Shown one piece after another: positions 8,298 through 16,607 of a DNA stretch of 64,000 nt. Numbering within the stretch: position 1 is the first letter of the stretch; every line of letters starts with the position of its first letter. The notes under the pieces were generated by a model that was not told where the DNA came from, searched no databases, and saw only the letters and a list, made by a program, of their open reading frames with translations. Position numbers and translations under genes: made by a program. Source of the stretch: Cryobacterium inferilacus (GTDB lineage Bacteria; Actinomycetota; Actinomycetes; Actinomycetales; Microbacteriaceae); NCBI RefSeq assembly GCF_019599185.1, contig NZ_JAIEUL010000019.1, positions 1 through 64,000 on the forward strand, read 5' to 3'.

Positions 8298-8329
8298 GTT
8301 GCGCGAAGTACTAGTTGCGCGAAGTACTA
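8298..8329. repeat. Perfect tandem repeat, 2 x 16 bp, upstream of the secreted-protein gene
   Basis: GTTGCGCGAAGTACTA occurs twice head-to-tail with no mismatch. It lies about 100 bp before the secreted-protein start and just upstream of a 16-bp palindrome. This looks like a doubled regulator-binding site. Confidence 0.6.
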
Positions 8330-8339
8330 TGAGCCCAAT

Positions 8340-8355
8340 AGTCTGGCGCCAGACT
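8340..8355. promoter_or_regulatory. 16-bp perfect palindrome, probable operator
   Basis: AGTCTGGCGCCAGACT is a complete palindrome 11 bp after the tandem repeat. It sits in the 206-bp gap before the secreted-protein gene. The combination suggests dedicated control of that gene. Confidence 0.55.
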
Positions 8356-8426
8356 GGAAACGCTTGCAGCGTGGCCGAGCGCGTGATGCCTGGGGTAATC
8401 ACGATACGCACGATGGATGGAGAAAC

Positions 8427-9305
8427 GTGAACGACCGAGATCCCGAATCATCAGCCATTCCGAATTCCGAACTCACTCGGCGGGACGAGACGCTCTGGAA
8501 AGCCGAGGTCAGCAGACGGGGTACTCTGACCGCTGCCGCCTGGGCGGTTCCGGTCATCGCGATGGCTGCGGCGACACCAGCGGCGGTTGCGAGCGGGGAG
8601 TTCAACCTTCAGGCGGACCTCAGAGTCGCTCCTCTCGGTGGCGCCGAGGGGCGATATAACACGGGCAGCAACTACAATGCTGGTGGTTCCGCTAACCCGA
8701 CGGACTTCCGCCGAGCGTTCGTCATCCAAAATGTCGGCGAAGGGACCTTCACCGGCACGCTGAGGGTCAACTTCTCCTTCCCCCGGATGTGGAACCAGGC
8801 CACCGGCAACAACACCAGTGCGTTCAACAACTGGGGCACCAAGGATGTGTTCGCATCCGGTAGTGGCACATTGTTTAGTCCGGCAAACGTGAGCGGTTGG
8901 AATACGCCGGTCAATCACTCGACATATGTGCAGAACGTAAAAGGCAGCGGAACGGGGGCCGCGTGGGAGCAGGTGTGGTTGCTGCTCGCTGACACGTACT
9001 TCACCATGAGTGGTACCCTCGCGCCCGGCGGCAGCGTCACGTTCGCTCTCAACGCGAATATTCCTAATGCGTGGATTTCCGGCGTCAACGGTGACAACTC
9101 TTACCTGCCCGGGTGGATCTATTGGAGATCGCCGGTCACGATCCAGGCCACAACATCGGGTGGTGAGAATCTTGGTACCTACGACACCGGCGTGGGCGCG
9201 TGGAATAACGGAATCTGGTACTTCAACGGCGGCGGCCCCTGGGGCTATCTACCTAGTCCTCCCTACGATGCATACGGACTCTACCCCAGCGCCGGGCAGG
9301 GGTAA
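8427..9305 (+). CDS. Secreted surface protein with Tat-like signal
   Basis: The product is 292 aa. The N-terminus has an SRRGTLTAA twin-arginine region (R30-R31), a hydrophobic core ending AVAS near residue 56, then a mature part rich in Gly, Asn, Trp, Tyr and Thr with alternating polar strands, like a beta-rich exported domain. It ends in a Pro/Gly/Tyr-rich tail (GPWGYLPSPPYDAYG) with no LPXTG or PEP-type sorting signal. The GTG at 8427 is used; the ATG at 8271 would place the repeat and palindrome inside the gene and add an atypical leader. It sits between the HprK-like gene and a signal peptidase, so it may be the protein this module processes. Confidence 0.6.
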   Translation: MNDRDPESSAIPNSELTRRDETLWKAEVSRRGTLTAAAWAVPVIAMAAATPAAVASGEFNLQADLRVAPLGGAEGRYNTGSNYNAGGSANPTDFRRAFVIQNVGEGTFTGTLRVNFSFPRMWNQATGNNTSAFNNWGTKDVFASGSGTLFSPANVSGWNTPVNHSTYVQNVKGSGTGAAWEQVWLLLADTYFTMSGTLAPGGSVTFALNANIPNAWISGVNGDNSYLPGWIYWRSPVTIQATTSGGENLGTYDTGVGAWNNGIWYFNGGGPWGYLPSPPYDAYGLYPSAGQG

Positions 9306-9352
9306 CTCCTGACCCGCGTCGGCACGTCAAAGGGTCGCCGAGGTGAGCCCGG

Positions 9353-9402
9353 TCAATGCGAAGGGGTCACACCGAAATGCCGGTGTGATCCCTTCGCATT
9401 GA
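9353..9402. terminator. Strong bidirectional hairpin terminator
   Basis: Arms of 22 bp (9353-9374 and 9381-9402) pair with one G/A difference around a 6-nt loop (AAATGC). It lies between the convergent secreted-protein and signal-peptidase genes. No long T-tract follows, as is common in actinobacteria. Confidence 0.8.
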
Positions 9403-9462
9403 CGTCTCCGTCCCATCCAAGGTGACGCGGTCCTCAGAGCCCGCGCCACCGGTCGATGCGTG

Positions 9463-10164
9463 TCAGAGCAGATCCCACCGCGTGATCGGCCAAAGGATGA
9501 CGACGGCCTTCCCGACGATCCCGTCGCGGCTCGCCCACCGCCAGCAGTCCTGATCGGCGTCTGCGACTCGGCAGCGAGCGGCTGAGTCGGATGACGCCGA
9601 ACGGTGGTCTCCGAGCATCAGGTACGACTCCGCAGGAACGGTGACGCTGTCGAAGCAGCGCGACGACCGTGGGTTCGACGTGCAGTCCAGAGCGCCCGGC
9701 TCGAAGGGGAGATCCTCGAACACGTACGGCTCGACGAGCGGCACGCCGTCGACGGTGACCGCGCCGCCATCGGTGCAGCACGCGGCGACCTGGCCCGGCC
9801 CGGCGATCACCCGTTTAACCAGCGTATGCCGCCCTGACGGACCGAACCCGGTCACCTCGCCCACCCAGCGCAACACTGAGCGGATCGGATCTTCGCTCGG
9901 CGCTGCGCCGCCATCCCAGGCTTCGCCGGCGTCGAAGACGACCACATCGCCTGTCGTGGGCGGCGAGCCGAGGTAGGCGAGCCGGTTCACCAGCACGCGA
10001 TCACCCGCCTGGAGGGTCTCGTCCATCGATCCCGACGGAACGACGTAGGGCTTCGCGATGAAGCTCAGCACGAGCGCCACGACCGTGAACGCCAGCGCGA
10101 GGTGGAACCAGACGGAGCCCGTGATCCGTCGCCACCGCCCCGGATGGTCGATCTCAGCGCTCAC
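9463..10164 (-). CDS. Signal peptidase I, copy A
   Basis: This membrane-bound S26 peptidase would remove signal peptides outside the membrane. The product is 233 aa with one N-terminal TM helix (about 18-38), the Ser-box VPSGSMDETL with nucleophile S46, the general base K117 in TLVKRVIAGPG, and the later GDHR motif. It is closely related to copy B (12414-13133), with an almost identical C-terminal CWRWASRDGIVGKAV. It follows the glycosyltransferase at 10172 by 7 nt. A dedicated peptidase in a glycan locus suggests it serves a specific exported substrate, such as the protein at 8427. Confidence 0.9.
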   Translation of the reverse strand: MSAEIDHPGRWRRITGSVWFHLALAFTVVALVLSFIAKPYVVPSGSMDETLQAGDRVLVNRLAYLGSPPTTGDVVVFDAGEAWDGGAAPSEDPIRSVLRWVGEVTGFGPSGRHTLVKRVIAGPGQVAACCTDGGAVTVDGVPLVEPYVFEDLPFEPGALDCTSNPRSSRCFDSVTVPAESYLMLGDHRSASSDSAARCRVADADQDCWRWASRDGIVGKAVVILWPITRWDLL

Positions 10165-10171
10165 GCGATGC

Positions 10172-11269
10172 TCACAGCGTGAGCGAGCCCGCGATCACGG
10201 CGCGGAGGTTCTGGGCGAACGACGCGGGCGAGAATCGCTCGGCGCTTGCCCGGATCGCGTCGGCATCCCATTCCGAAGGAAAGCTGCGCACACTGCGGAT
10301 CACGCCGTCCACCGTCTCGTCGTCGATGAACAGCCCCGAGACGCCTTCGATGGTCGAGTCGAGGAATCCGCCGGCACGCAACACTAGGGCGGGGTTGCCG
10401 AACGCGTTGGCCTCGACGGGCGTGAGCCCGAAGTCTTCGTGCGACATCGACATCAGGGCTCGCGTGTGGGCATAGAGCCATCGGAGCTTCGGCTCGGGCA
10501 GGTTGGTGCCGAGAGCGATCACATTGGTGGGCAATGAGGGCGACGGATCGACCCCGACGATGACCAGGGTCTGCTCGGGCATGCGCGCGAAGGCGTCGAT
10601 CAGCAGTGCCGTGCCCTTGTATCCGCGAGCTCGTGAGACCGACAGGAAGAACTCATCGGGCACGTCCGCGACCTCGGAGCGGGGTCCGGCGATGTCCATC
10701 GACATCGGAGGATGCAGCACCTCGGCGCGGATGCCGTAGACCTTCTTGACGCGCTCGGCGACAGAGACCGAGTTCGCGAGATAGAAGTCGGCCGTGCGTG
10801 CGGCACGCTGGTCCCAGCCGCGCAGCCGCGGGGCCAGTGCGCCCAAGGCTGCCCGGACGGGCTTCGACTGGTCTTTGACGTAGTCTTCGCGCTGATACAG
10901 CCAGCGCGCGGGATTGTGGCAGTAGACGACCTTCAGGGTGTCGGGGTGTGCGCGCAGCCCGTGCGCCCAGCCCGAGGAACTGCACACGAGCACATCGGCG
11001 TCGACCACCGGCATGCGCGACCAGGCCGGGGCGAGCAGCGGAAGCCCCCACCGCATGTCACCGCCGAACGAATGCAGCAGTCGTGACGTGCTCTCGGTGA
11101 TCGTGAACTCGTCGAACCCCTGGAACGTGTTCGCAGGGTCGAAGACGGACGTGATGATCTCGCGCGCGTCGAGCCGACGGGCGATTTCAAGGGCCACACG
11201 CTCTGCGCCGCCGCGCTGAGTGAGGTAGTCGTGAGCGACCACCGTCACAGGCGATGACGATGTGCTCAT
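10172..11269 (-). CDS. GT4-family glycosyltransferase, copy A
   Basis: The product is 365 aa with a GT-B fold. The N-terminus is HDYLTQRGGAERVALEIAR, and the GT4 donor-site pattern is EDFGLTPVEANAFGNPALVL with the paired Glu residues (E-x7-E). It probably transfers a sugar from an activated nucleotide donor to a lipid-linked or protein acceptor in the cytoplasm. The ATG at 11269 is chosen by alignment with copy B (13130-14224), which has the same N-terminus. It precedes signal peptidase A by 7 nt. A 5' block shared with copy B (11299-11390) suggests common control. Confidence 0.85.
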   Translation of the reverse strand: MSTSSSPVTVVAHDYLTQRGGAERVALEIARRLDAREIITSVFDPANTFQGFDEFTITESTSRLLHSFGGDMRWGLPLLAPAWSRMPVVDADVLVCSSSGWAHGLRAHPDTLKVVYCHNPARWLYQREDYVKDQSKPVRAALGALAPRLRGWDQRAARTADFYLANSVSVAERVKKVYGIRAEVLHPPMSMDIAGPRSEVADVPDEFFLSVSRARGYKGTALLIDAFARMPEQTLVIVGVDPSPSLPTNVIALGTNLPEPKLRWLYAHTRALMSMSHEDFGLTPVEANAFGNPALVLRAGGFLDSTIEGVSGLFIDDETVDGVIRSVRSFPSEWDADAIRASAERFSPASFAQNLRAVIAGSLTL

Positions 11270-11298
11270 TGCATGCGCACGCGTCCATACTTCCACGA

Positions 11299-11390
11299 GT
11301 CCCCCAGAGACGGCGTCGAATGGTTTCGTGATCTGCTCTGCGGCGTCGTCCGACGGGGCGATCAGCAACAGTGCTCCCACGAGTTTCGGG
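11299..11390 (-). promoter_or_regulatory. Upstream block conserved with copy B, for the GT copy A operon
   Basis: Two blocks are shared with 14331-14425: cccccagagacggcgtcga (11301-11319, identical) and cccacgagtttcggg (11376-11390, near identical). Their spacing is 57 nt here and 59 nt in the other copy. The block lies directly upstream of the GT start at 11269. A shared promoter or operator duplicated with the gene pair is the simplest reading. Confidence 0.6.
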
Positions 11391-11478
11391 CGCTACGGAA
11401 CGGCCTGAGCCTCTCGTTGTTGCAGGCAGCGCGCCAGCAGCCCGCATCCACGTCGACGCCCGGCAGCGCGCCGCCGCT

Positions 11479-12414
11479 TCAGCGTGAGCGGTAGTGCGCC
11501 CGCAGATCGTGAATCGCCTGGGGGGCCGATCGCACGCCGCGGGAGAGGCGGCGCCACCAGCCGGCGATGACCGCGCGCGCACCGCGTCCGATCGCGGGAT
11601 CGATGGCGCGCAGCTCATCGGCGGTGGGGAACACCGCGCGCCGGATCACGTGCACCCTGTGGGTGAACGACGCTCCGCGCAGTTCGAGCAGCCACGCCGT
11701 CATGCGGTGACGCGCGTGCGCGTGCAGCCGCCAGCGGCGCAGCGCCTCGGACGGGTGTGCGTCTTCGGGGACGTCGAAGCCGAGGGAGAGCAGAAAAGGG
11801 CGCGCCGTCTGCAGCGCACCGGTGTCGTGTGCGCAGGCGAGAACCGCGCACGCGAGTGCCTCGTCGTCGCGAACACGTGCCAGCAGCGCGGTGTAATCGC
11901 GCATCTTGCGGCTCTCGGCGGCGGCATAGCCGGCCTCGCGCAGCGTGTGCAGCGCGAGCACGAGTACGGTGTCGGCGCGCCCCGTGGTGTCGACCTCGAC
12001 GCCGGCAGCCGAGAGCGACTGCCGTCGCTGCCACACGTGGTCGAACGTCGTCCCGGCCTCGCCGATGAATCCCGGCCAGTAGTGATGTACGTCGATGTCG
12101 CAGTTCCAACCCGGATGCACCAGCGTGCGCGAGTGCAGCTCGAGCATGAGGGGAAAGCCCGGTGTCGGGCGCGGAATCCATCCATACTGCGCGAAGGCGG
12201 CCAGCAGGTCGTCGAACCGCGCCGGGTCGACGAGCACGTCGACGTCCTGTGATTGCCTCTGCTCACGCAGGCCCTGGGCTGCGGCGAGCGGTCCTTTGAG
12301 GATGAGCGCGCGGATGCCGGCGCGGTGCGCGATGTGGTGCGACAGGGCCGTCGCCAGCAGCACGGCGTCTTCGAGGTGCAGCTCGGCCGCTGCAGGCTCG
12401 GTGTTCTCCGGCAT
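11479..12414 (-). CDS. NTP_transf_5-family nucleotidyltransferase
   Basis: The product is 311 aa and resembles the uncharacterised nucleotidyltransferase family PF14907. The lead motif ALILKGPLAAAQGL is followed by QSQDVDVLVDP, whose D-x-D would bind metal, and then VHHYWPGF in the second half. Such proteins are thought to attach a nucleotide to a substrate; some modify peptides next to HprK-like kinases. The ATG at 12414 overlaps the stop of signal peptidase B (ATGA), so it is the third gene of a coupled operon GT-SPase-NTase. It is the natural partner of the HprK-like (7105) and PqqD-like (16099) proteins. Confidence 0.75.
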   Translation of the reverse strand: MPENTEPAAAELHLEDAVLLATALSHHIAHRAGIRALILKGPLAAAQGLREQRQSQDVDVLVDPARFDDLLAAFAQYGWIPRPTPGFPLMLELHSRTLVHPGWNCDIDVHHYWPGFIGEAGTTFDHVWQRRQSLSAAGVEVDTTGRADTVLVLALHTLREAGYAAAESRKMRDYTALLARVRDDEALACAVLACAHDTGALQTARPFLLSLGFDVPEDAHPSEALRRWRLHAHARHRMTAWLLELRGASFTHRVHVIRRAVFPTADELRAIDPAIGRGARAVIAGWWRRLSRGVRSAPQAIHDLRAHYRSR

Positions 12415-13133
12415 CAGAGCAGACCCCACCTCGGGATCGGCCACAGGATCATGACGGCCTTTCCGACGATGCCGTCGCGGCTCGCCCAACGCCAGCAATC
12501 CTGATCGGCATCCACGACTCGGCATCGAGCGGCCGAGTCCGATGAGCCTGAGCGGTGGTCGCCCAGCATCAGGTACGACTCCGCGGGAACCGTGACGCTG
12601 TCGAAGCAGCGCGACGAGCGGGGGGTCGACGTGCAATCGACGGCGCCGGGCTCGAAGGGGAAGTCCTCGAACACGTACGGCTCGTCCAGCGGCACGCCGT
12701 CGACGGTGACCGCTCCGTCGTCCGTGCAGCACGCAGCGACCTGACCCGGCCCGGCGATCACCCGCTTGACCAGCGTATGTCGCCCCGACGGACCGAATCC
12801 GCTCACCTCACCCGCCCACCGCAGCACCGAACGGAGCGGATCCTCGGCTGCCGGCGCATCGCCGTCCCAGGCCTCATCGGCGTCGAAGACCACGATGTCT
12901 CCGGGTACCGGCGACGAACCGGCGAACGCGAGCCGGTTGACCAGCACGCGATCACCCGCCTGCAGAGTCTCGTCCATGGATTCTGACGGGACGACGTAGG
13001 GCTTCGCGACGAAGCTCAGCACCAGCGCCATGACGGTGAACGCCAGAGCGAGCTGAAACCAGACCGAGCGCGTGATGCGTCGCCACCGCGTCGTCTGCGC
13101 AGTCGCGGGCTGCAGCCCGCCGTCCCCGCTCAC
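12414..13133 (-). CDS. Signal peptidase I, copy B
   Basis: The product is 239 aa and closely similar to copy A along its length. The TM helix is at about 24-44, nucleophile S52 is in VPSESMDETL, base K123 is in LVKRVIAGPG, and a GDHR motif follows. The GTG at 13133 overlaps the stop of the upstream glycosyltransferase by 4 nt (GTGA), and its own stop overlaps the nucleotidyltransferase start, so all three are translationally coupled. The Ser-box differs from copy A (SES against SGS). Two signal peptidases in one glycan locus is unusual and suggests different substrates or a recent duplication. Confidence 0.9.
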   Translation of the reverse strand: MSGDGGLQPATAQTTRWRRITRSVWFQLALAFTVMALVLSFVAKPYVVPSESMDETLQAGDRVLVNRLAFAGSSPVPGDIVVFDADEAWDGDAPAAEDPLRSVLRWAGEVSGFGPSGRHTLVKRVIAGPGQVAACCTDDGAVTVDGVPLDEPYVFEDFPFEPGAVDCTSTPRSSRCFDSVTVPAESYLMLGDHRSGSSDSAARCRVVDADQDCWRWASRDGIVGKAVMILWPIPRWGLL

Positions 13134-14224
13134 AGTGCGCGCGCCCCCGCGATCACTTCGCGGAGGTTGTGGGCGAATGACGCGGGGGAGAAACGCTCCG
13201 CTGCAGCACGGATCGCCTCCGTGTTCCACTCGGCGGGGAATGTGCGCACGGCTGTGATCACGGCATCCACCGTCTCGTCGTCGATGAACAGTCCCGATAC
13301 GCCCTCGACGGTCGAGTCGAGGAACCCGCCCGCACGCAGCACGAGCGCCGGACGCCCGAACGCGTTGGCCTCGATCGGGGTGAGTCCGAAGTCCTCGTGA
13401 GACATCGACATGAGGGCGCGTGTGTGGGCATAGAGCCAGCGCAGGTGCGCCTCCGACACATTGCCCAGTGCAAGCACGTTGCGCGGCAGCGAGGGCGACG
13501 GCTGGACACCGACGATGACCAGGGTTCGCTCGGGCATGCGGGCGAACGAGTCGATCAGCAGCGACGTGCCCTTATAGCCGCGGGCGCGCGACACCGACAG
13601 GAAGTACTCGTCGGGCACGCCGGGAACAGCGTCGCGCGGGCCGGTCACGTCGATGGAGAGGGGGGGATGCAGGACCTCGGCGCGAATGCCGTACACGCGC
13701 TCGATGCGCGCGGCCACCGACACCGAGTTCGCGACGTACAGCTGAGCCGACTGCGCCGCGCGCTGGTCCCACGAGCGCAACCGCGGCGTCAGCGCGGCGA
13801 GTAGCGCGCGCACGGGCAGCGACTGATCCGTGACGTAGTCGGCGCGCTGATAGAGCCAGCGCGCAGGGTTGTGGCAGTAGACCACTTTCTTCGTGCGTTC
13901 GGTGGTCGGCAGCCCGTGCGCCCACCCCGAGGAGCTGCACACGAGCACGTCGGCGTCGACAGGGGGCATCTGGGACCATGCCTGCGCGAGCAGCGGCAAG
14001 CCCCAACGCATGTCGCCGCGCAGCGAGTGCAGTGCGCGCGAGGTGCTCTCGGTGATCGTGAACTCGTCGAACCCGTGGAAGGTGTTGGCCGGGTCGAAGA
14101 CGGACGTGATGATCTCGCGTGCGCCGAGCTGGCGCGCGATCTCGAGCGCGACCCGTTCTGCACCGCCACGCTGGGTGAGGTAGTCGTGCGCCACGATCGT
14201 CACCGGTGAAGCCGAGGCGGTCAT
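13130..14224 (-). CDS. GT4-family glycosyltransferase, copy B
   Basis: The product is 364 aa and co-linear with copy A: HDYLTQRGGAERVALEIAR at the start, then YCHNPARWLYQRADY, and EDFGLTPIEANAFGRPALVL at the donor site with the GT4 Glu pair. The ATG at 14224 gives the same N-terminus as copy A. It is the first gene of the coupled operon GT-SPase-NTase. The two copies differ most in the central region around residues 130-180, so acceptor preference may differ. The upstream block at 14331-14425 matches that of copy A. Confidence 0.85.
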   Translation of the reverse strand: MTASASPVTIVAHDYLTQRGGAERVALEIARQLGAREIITSVFDPANTFHGFDEFTITESTSRALHSLRGDMRWGLPLLAQAWSQMPPVDADVLVCSSSGWAHGLPTTERTKKVVYCHNPARWLYQRADYVTDQSLPVRALLAALTPRLRSWDQRAAQSAQLYVANSVSVAARIERVYGIRAEVLHPPLSIDVTGPRDAVPGVPDEYFLSVSRARGYKGTSLLIDSFARMPERTLVIVGVQPSPSLPRNVLALGNVSEAHLRWLYAHTRALMSMSHEDFGLTPIEANAFGRPALVLRAGGFLDSTVEGVSGLFIDDETVDAVITAVRTFPAEWNTEAIRAAAERFSPASFAHNLREVIAGARAL

Positions 14225-14330
14225 CGGGACAGTCGGATGCTGTCGTCCGGCTGCACAGAGCCCGCGGAGGCGGGAGGTGCGCAACGGCGGTCCCACGACC
14301 GCACCCGAGCAGGCATTGATGTTCCCACGT

Positions 14331-14425
14331 GTCCCCCAGAGACGGCGTCGAGTGTCACGTCGTGATCTGATCCGCCGCGCGGGCCGAATGGTCAATCTCC
14401 GACAACTCGCCCACGAATTTTCGGG
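14331..14425 (-). promoter_or_regulatory. Upstream block conserved with copy A, for the GT copy B operon
   Basis: It contains cccccagagacggcgtcga (14333-14351) and cccacgaattttcggg (14410-14425), matching the copy A block in order and spacing. It lies in the 260-bp gap between divergent genes. A TATACC box at 14449-14454 serves the plus-strand gene. Confidence 0.6.
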
Positions 14426-14484
14426 TCCGAGGGCAATCTGAAGCAGACTATACCATCTGATCCGCCCCTGGATCGCCCCCTCCG

Positions 14485-15081
14485 ATGGTGTTTGATCGGA
14501 CCATGTCAGCAATGCCGTCCGCCGACCGGCCGCGGCGCCGCACGCGCAGGATGCGGCGCACGGTGGTCGTATGCGCAACCGTGTGCGCAATCCTGGGGGC
14601 CGTAGCGCTCCAGGTGCTCGTCTTTCCGCCGCTCGATGAGCCGGATCCCGTCGATGTGATCGTGGTCCTTGGCCGCCCGGTGCCCGAGCGAGTGAATGTC
14701 GCCGAGGACCTCATGGCGCACAAGCTCGGTGCGACACTGCTGATCTCGGTGGACGACTACGGCATCGATGATGCGAGCAACGTCGTTCCGTGCCGACAGT
14801 CGCGGCCGTATCCCGTCATCTGCGAGGTGCCCGATCCGTTCACGACGCAGGGCGAAGCGCGCATGCTCGGCCGCTTGGCGATCGAGCACGGCTGGCGCAG
14901 CGCGCTCGTGGTGACCTCGACGTATCACGCGGCCCGTGCGCGGCTGCTGTTCGGGCGGTGTTTCGACGGCCGGCTGCTCGTCGTCTCCGACGGCGCCGGT
15001 CTGTCCTTGTTCGAAGGCGGCAGGCAACTCCTCTACCAATCGGCGGCGCTGGCCAAGGCGGTCTGGACCCCCGGATGCTGA
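14485..15081 (+). CDS. YdcF/ElyC-like DUF218 membrane protein
   Basis: The product is 198 aa: a basic start, one TM helix (about 28-48), then a DUF218 domain with DVIVVLGRPVPERV, TTQGEARMLG and the final VVTSTYHAARARLLF. DUF218 proteins act in the envelope, often in cell-wall or polysaccharide metabolism, with no settled reaction. TATACC at 14449 is a plausible -10. The ATG at 14503 (MSAMPS) is an alternative start. It precedes galE by 46 nt and probably shares its transcript, divergent from the GT-SPase-NTase operon. Confidence 0.75.
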   Translation: MVFDRTMSAMPSADRPRRRTRRMRRTVVVCATVCAILGAVALQVLVFPPLDEPDPVDVIVVLGRPVPERVNVAEDLMAHKLGATLLISVDDYGIDDASNVVPCRQSRPYPVICEVPDPFTTQGEARMLGRLAIEHGWRSALVVTSTYHAARARLLFGRCFDGRLLVVSDGAGLSLFEGGRQLLYQSAALAKAVWTPGC

Positions 15082-15127
15082 GCGGCCGGCCGCAGCCGGC
15101 CCGACGCCGGCCACTATCGTGGGTCCC

Positions 15128-16102
15128 GTGAGTGTTCTCGTGACCGGCGGCGCCGGATACATCGGCGGCCATGTCGTGGCCGCCCTGCAGCTGCGCGGGG
15201 AATCGGTCGTGGTCGTCGACGACCTCAGCACGGGAGTCCCGGAGCGTGTCTCGGGCCTCCCGCTCGTATCGTGCGACCTCGCGTCCGATGATGCGGCCGA
15301 TCAGGTCGAGGCGGTCCTGCGTGAGCACGAAGTGCACGCCGTCGTCCACCTCGCGGCGAAGAAGCAGGTCGGGGAGTCCGTCGAGCGACCCGCGTGGTAC
15401 TACCGGCAGAACGTCGGTGGGCTGGCGAACCTGCTCCTGGGAATGGAATCGGCCGGGGTCTCTGACCTCGTGTTCTCCTCGTCGGCGGCCGTCTACGGCA
15501 GCGGGACCGGTGAGCCTGCGCGCGAGAGCGACACTCCCGAGCCGATCAACCCCTACGGTGAGACGAAGCTCGCGGGGGAGTGGATGGTCGGGGGCGCGGT
15601 GCGCGCCGGATGGCTGCGCGCCGTGTCGCTGCGCTACTTCAACGTTGCCGGGGCCGGGAGCGAGCTGCTCGCCGACCGGTTCGCGACCAACCTCATCCCG
15701 ATCGCGTTCGAGCGACTTCGCGCCGGCGAGGCGCCGCGTGTCTTCGGTGATGACTACCCGACGCCCGACGGCACCTGCATCCGCGATTACGTGCACGTGG
15801 CCGATCTCGCCGACGCACACCTGGCGGTGCTCGATGCCCTCGCCGCCGGCGGCCCGGTACCGGCCGCTGTCAACGTCGGAACGGGCACCGGATATTCGGT
15901 CTTCGAGGTGCTGGCGACCATCAGAGACGTCACCGGCATCGCCACGCCGCCGATCGTGGGCGCCCGCCGACCCGGCGATCCGGCGACGCTCATCGCCGAC
16001 GCGTCGCGAATCGGCGCGGAACTGGGCTGGTCGGCCCGGTTCGGCCTGCGCGAGATCATCGCGTCGGCCTGGGACGGATTCCGCGCCGCGCGCGCCGCAT
16101 GA
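15128..16102 (+). CDS. galE: UDP-glucose 4-epimerase
   Basis: This enzyme interconverts UDP-glucose and UDP-galactose (or the N-acetyl forms), supplying nucleotide sugars for the locus. The product is 324 aa with the Rossmann motif TGGAGYIGG (6-14), VDDLSTG, the Ser cluster SSSA at 118-120 and the YGETK catalytic pair Y143/K147. The GTG at 15128 puts the Rossmann motif at the N-terminus as normal. The stop overlaps the ATG of the PqqD-like gene (ATGA), an odd partner that ties nucleotide-sugar supply to that protein. Confidence 0.92.
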   Translation: MSVLVTGGAGYIGGHVVAALQLRGESVVVVDDLSTGVPERVSGLPLVSCDLASDDAADQVEAVLREHEVHAVVHLAAKKQVGESVERPAWYYRQNVGGLANLLLGMESAGVSDLVFSSSAAVYGSGTGEPARESDTPEPINPYGETKLAGEWMVGGAVRAGWLRAVSLRYFNVAGAGSELLADRFATNLIPIAFERLRAGEAPRVFGDDYPTPDGTCIRDYVHVADLADAHLAVLDALAAGGPVPAAVNVGTGTGYSVFEVLATIRDVTGIATPPIVGARRPGDPATLIADASRIGAELGWSARFGLREIIASAWDGFRAARAA

Positions 16103-16443
16103 CAATGCCGTCGGACTTCTCCGCTCCCGCGAACGGCGCCGCACCCCCGGTCCGTCGCGCGCACGCACTGGCGGTGACCGACTCCGACGACCATGTCGTG
16201 GTGCTGCGCCTGGACGATCCCCGGTGCGAGCCGTACATGCTGCAGGGCACTGGCGTCGCGCTGTGGCGCGAGATCGATGACAGGCGCAGTGCCGAGGAGA
16301 TCGCCCGGGTGCTCGCCGAGCGCTATGGCGCAGATCTGGCGGCGGTGCGACGCGACGTGCTCGCGTCGCTGGCCGTGCTGGTACGCACGGGACTGCTTCT
16401 GCCGGGCGGCGACGGCGACGCCGCCGGATCACCCGGACAGTAG
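16099..16443 (+). CDS. PqqD-like small protein
   Basis: The product is 114 aa. After a flexible N-terminus it has the PqqD fold pattern: strands VVVLRLDD, a Gly-Trp element QGTGVALWREIDDRRSAEEIA, and helices VLAERYGAD and RRDVLASLAVLVRTGLLLP. PqqD-like domains bind leader peptides in RiPP pathways. Family members beside HprK-related kinases and NTP_transf_5 proteins are annotated as HPr-rel-A PqqD-family peptide chaperones. The ATG at 16099 overlaps galE by 4 nt. No precursor peptide gene is evident nearby. The role is inferred from family and context. Confidence 0.78.
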   Translation: MTMPSDFSAPANGAAPPVRRAHALAVTDSDDHVVVLRLDDPRCEPYMLQGTGVALWREIDDRRSAEEIARVLAERYGADLAAVRRDVLASLAVLVRTGLLLPGGDGDAAGSPGQ

Positions 16444-16607
16444 CGCGCCTGGCCGTGGACGCTTGCCGGTCCAGCCGCACGCCGCACGAAGAGAGCCGGG
16501 CGCCTCGCCGATCTTCGCCGCCGACGAGGGCCAGTAGTATGGGCGGGCATGACTGTGCTGGCGGGGACGGTATCGCGGCAGCACACCGGGCGAACTGAGG
16601 GCGGAGC

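Noticed and set aside
16549-16599. 16-codon ORF between a TAGTAT box and the GT at 16608 as a RiPP precursor for the PqqD-like protein
   Set aside because: Too short and lacks core-peptide features; no recognition motif seen.
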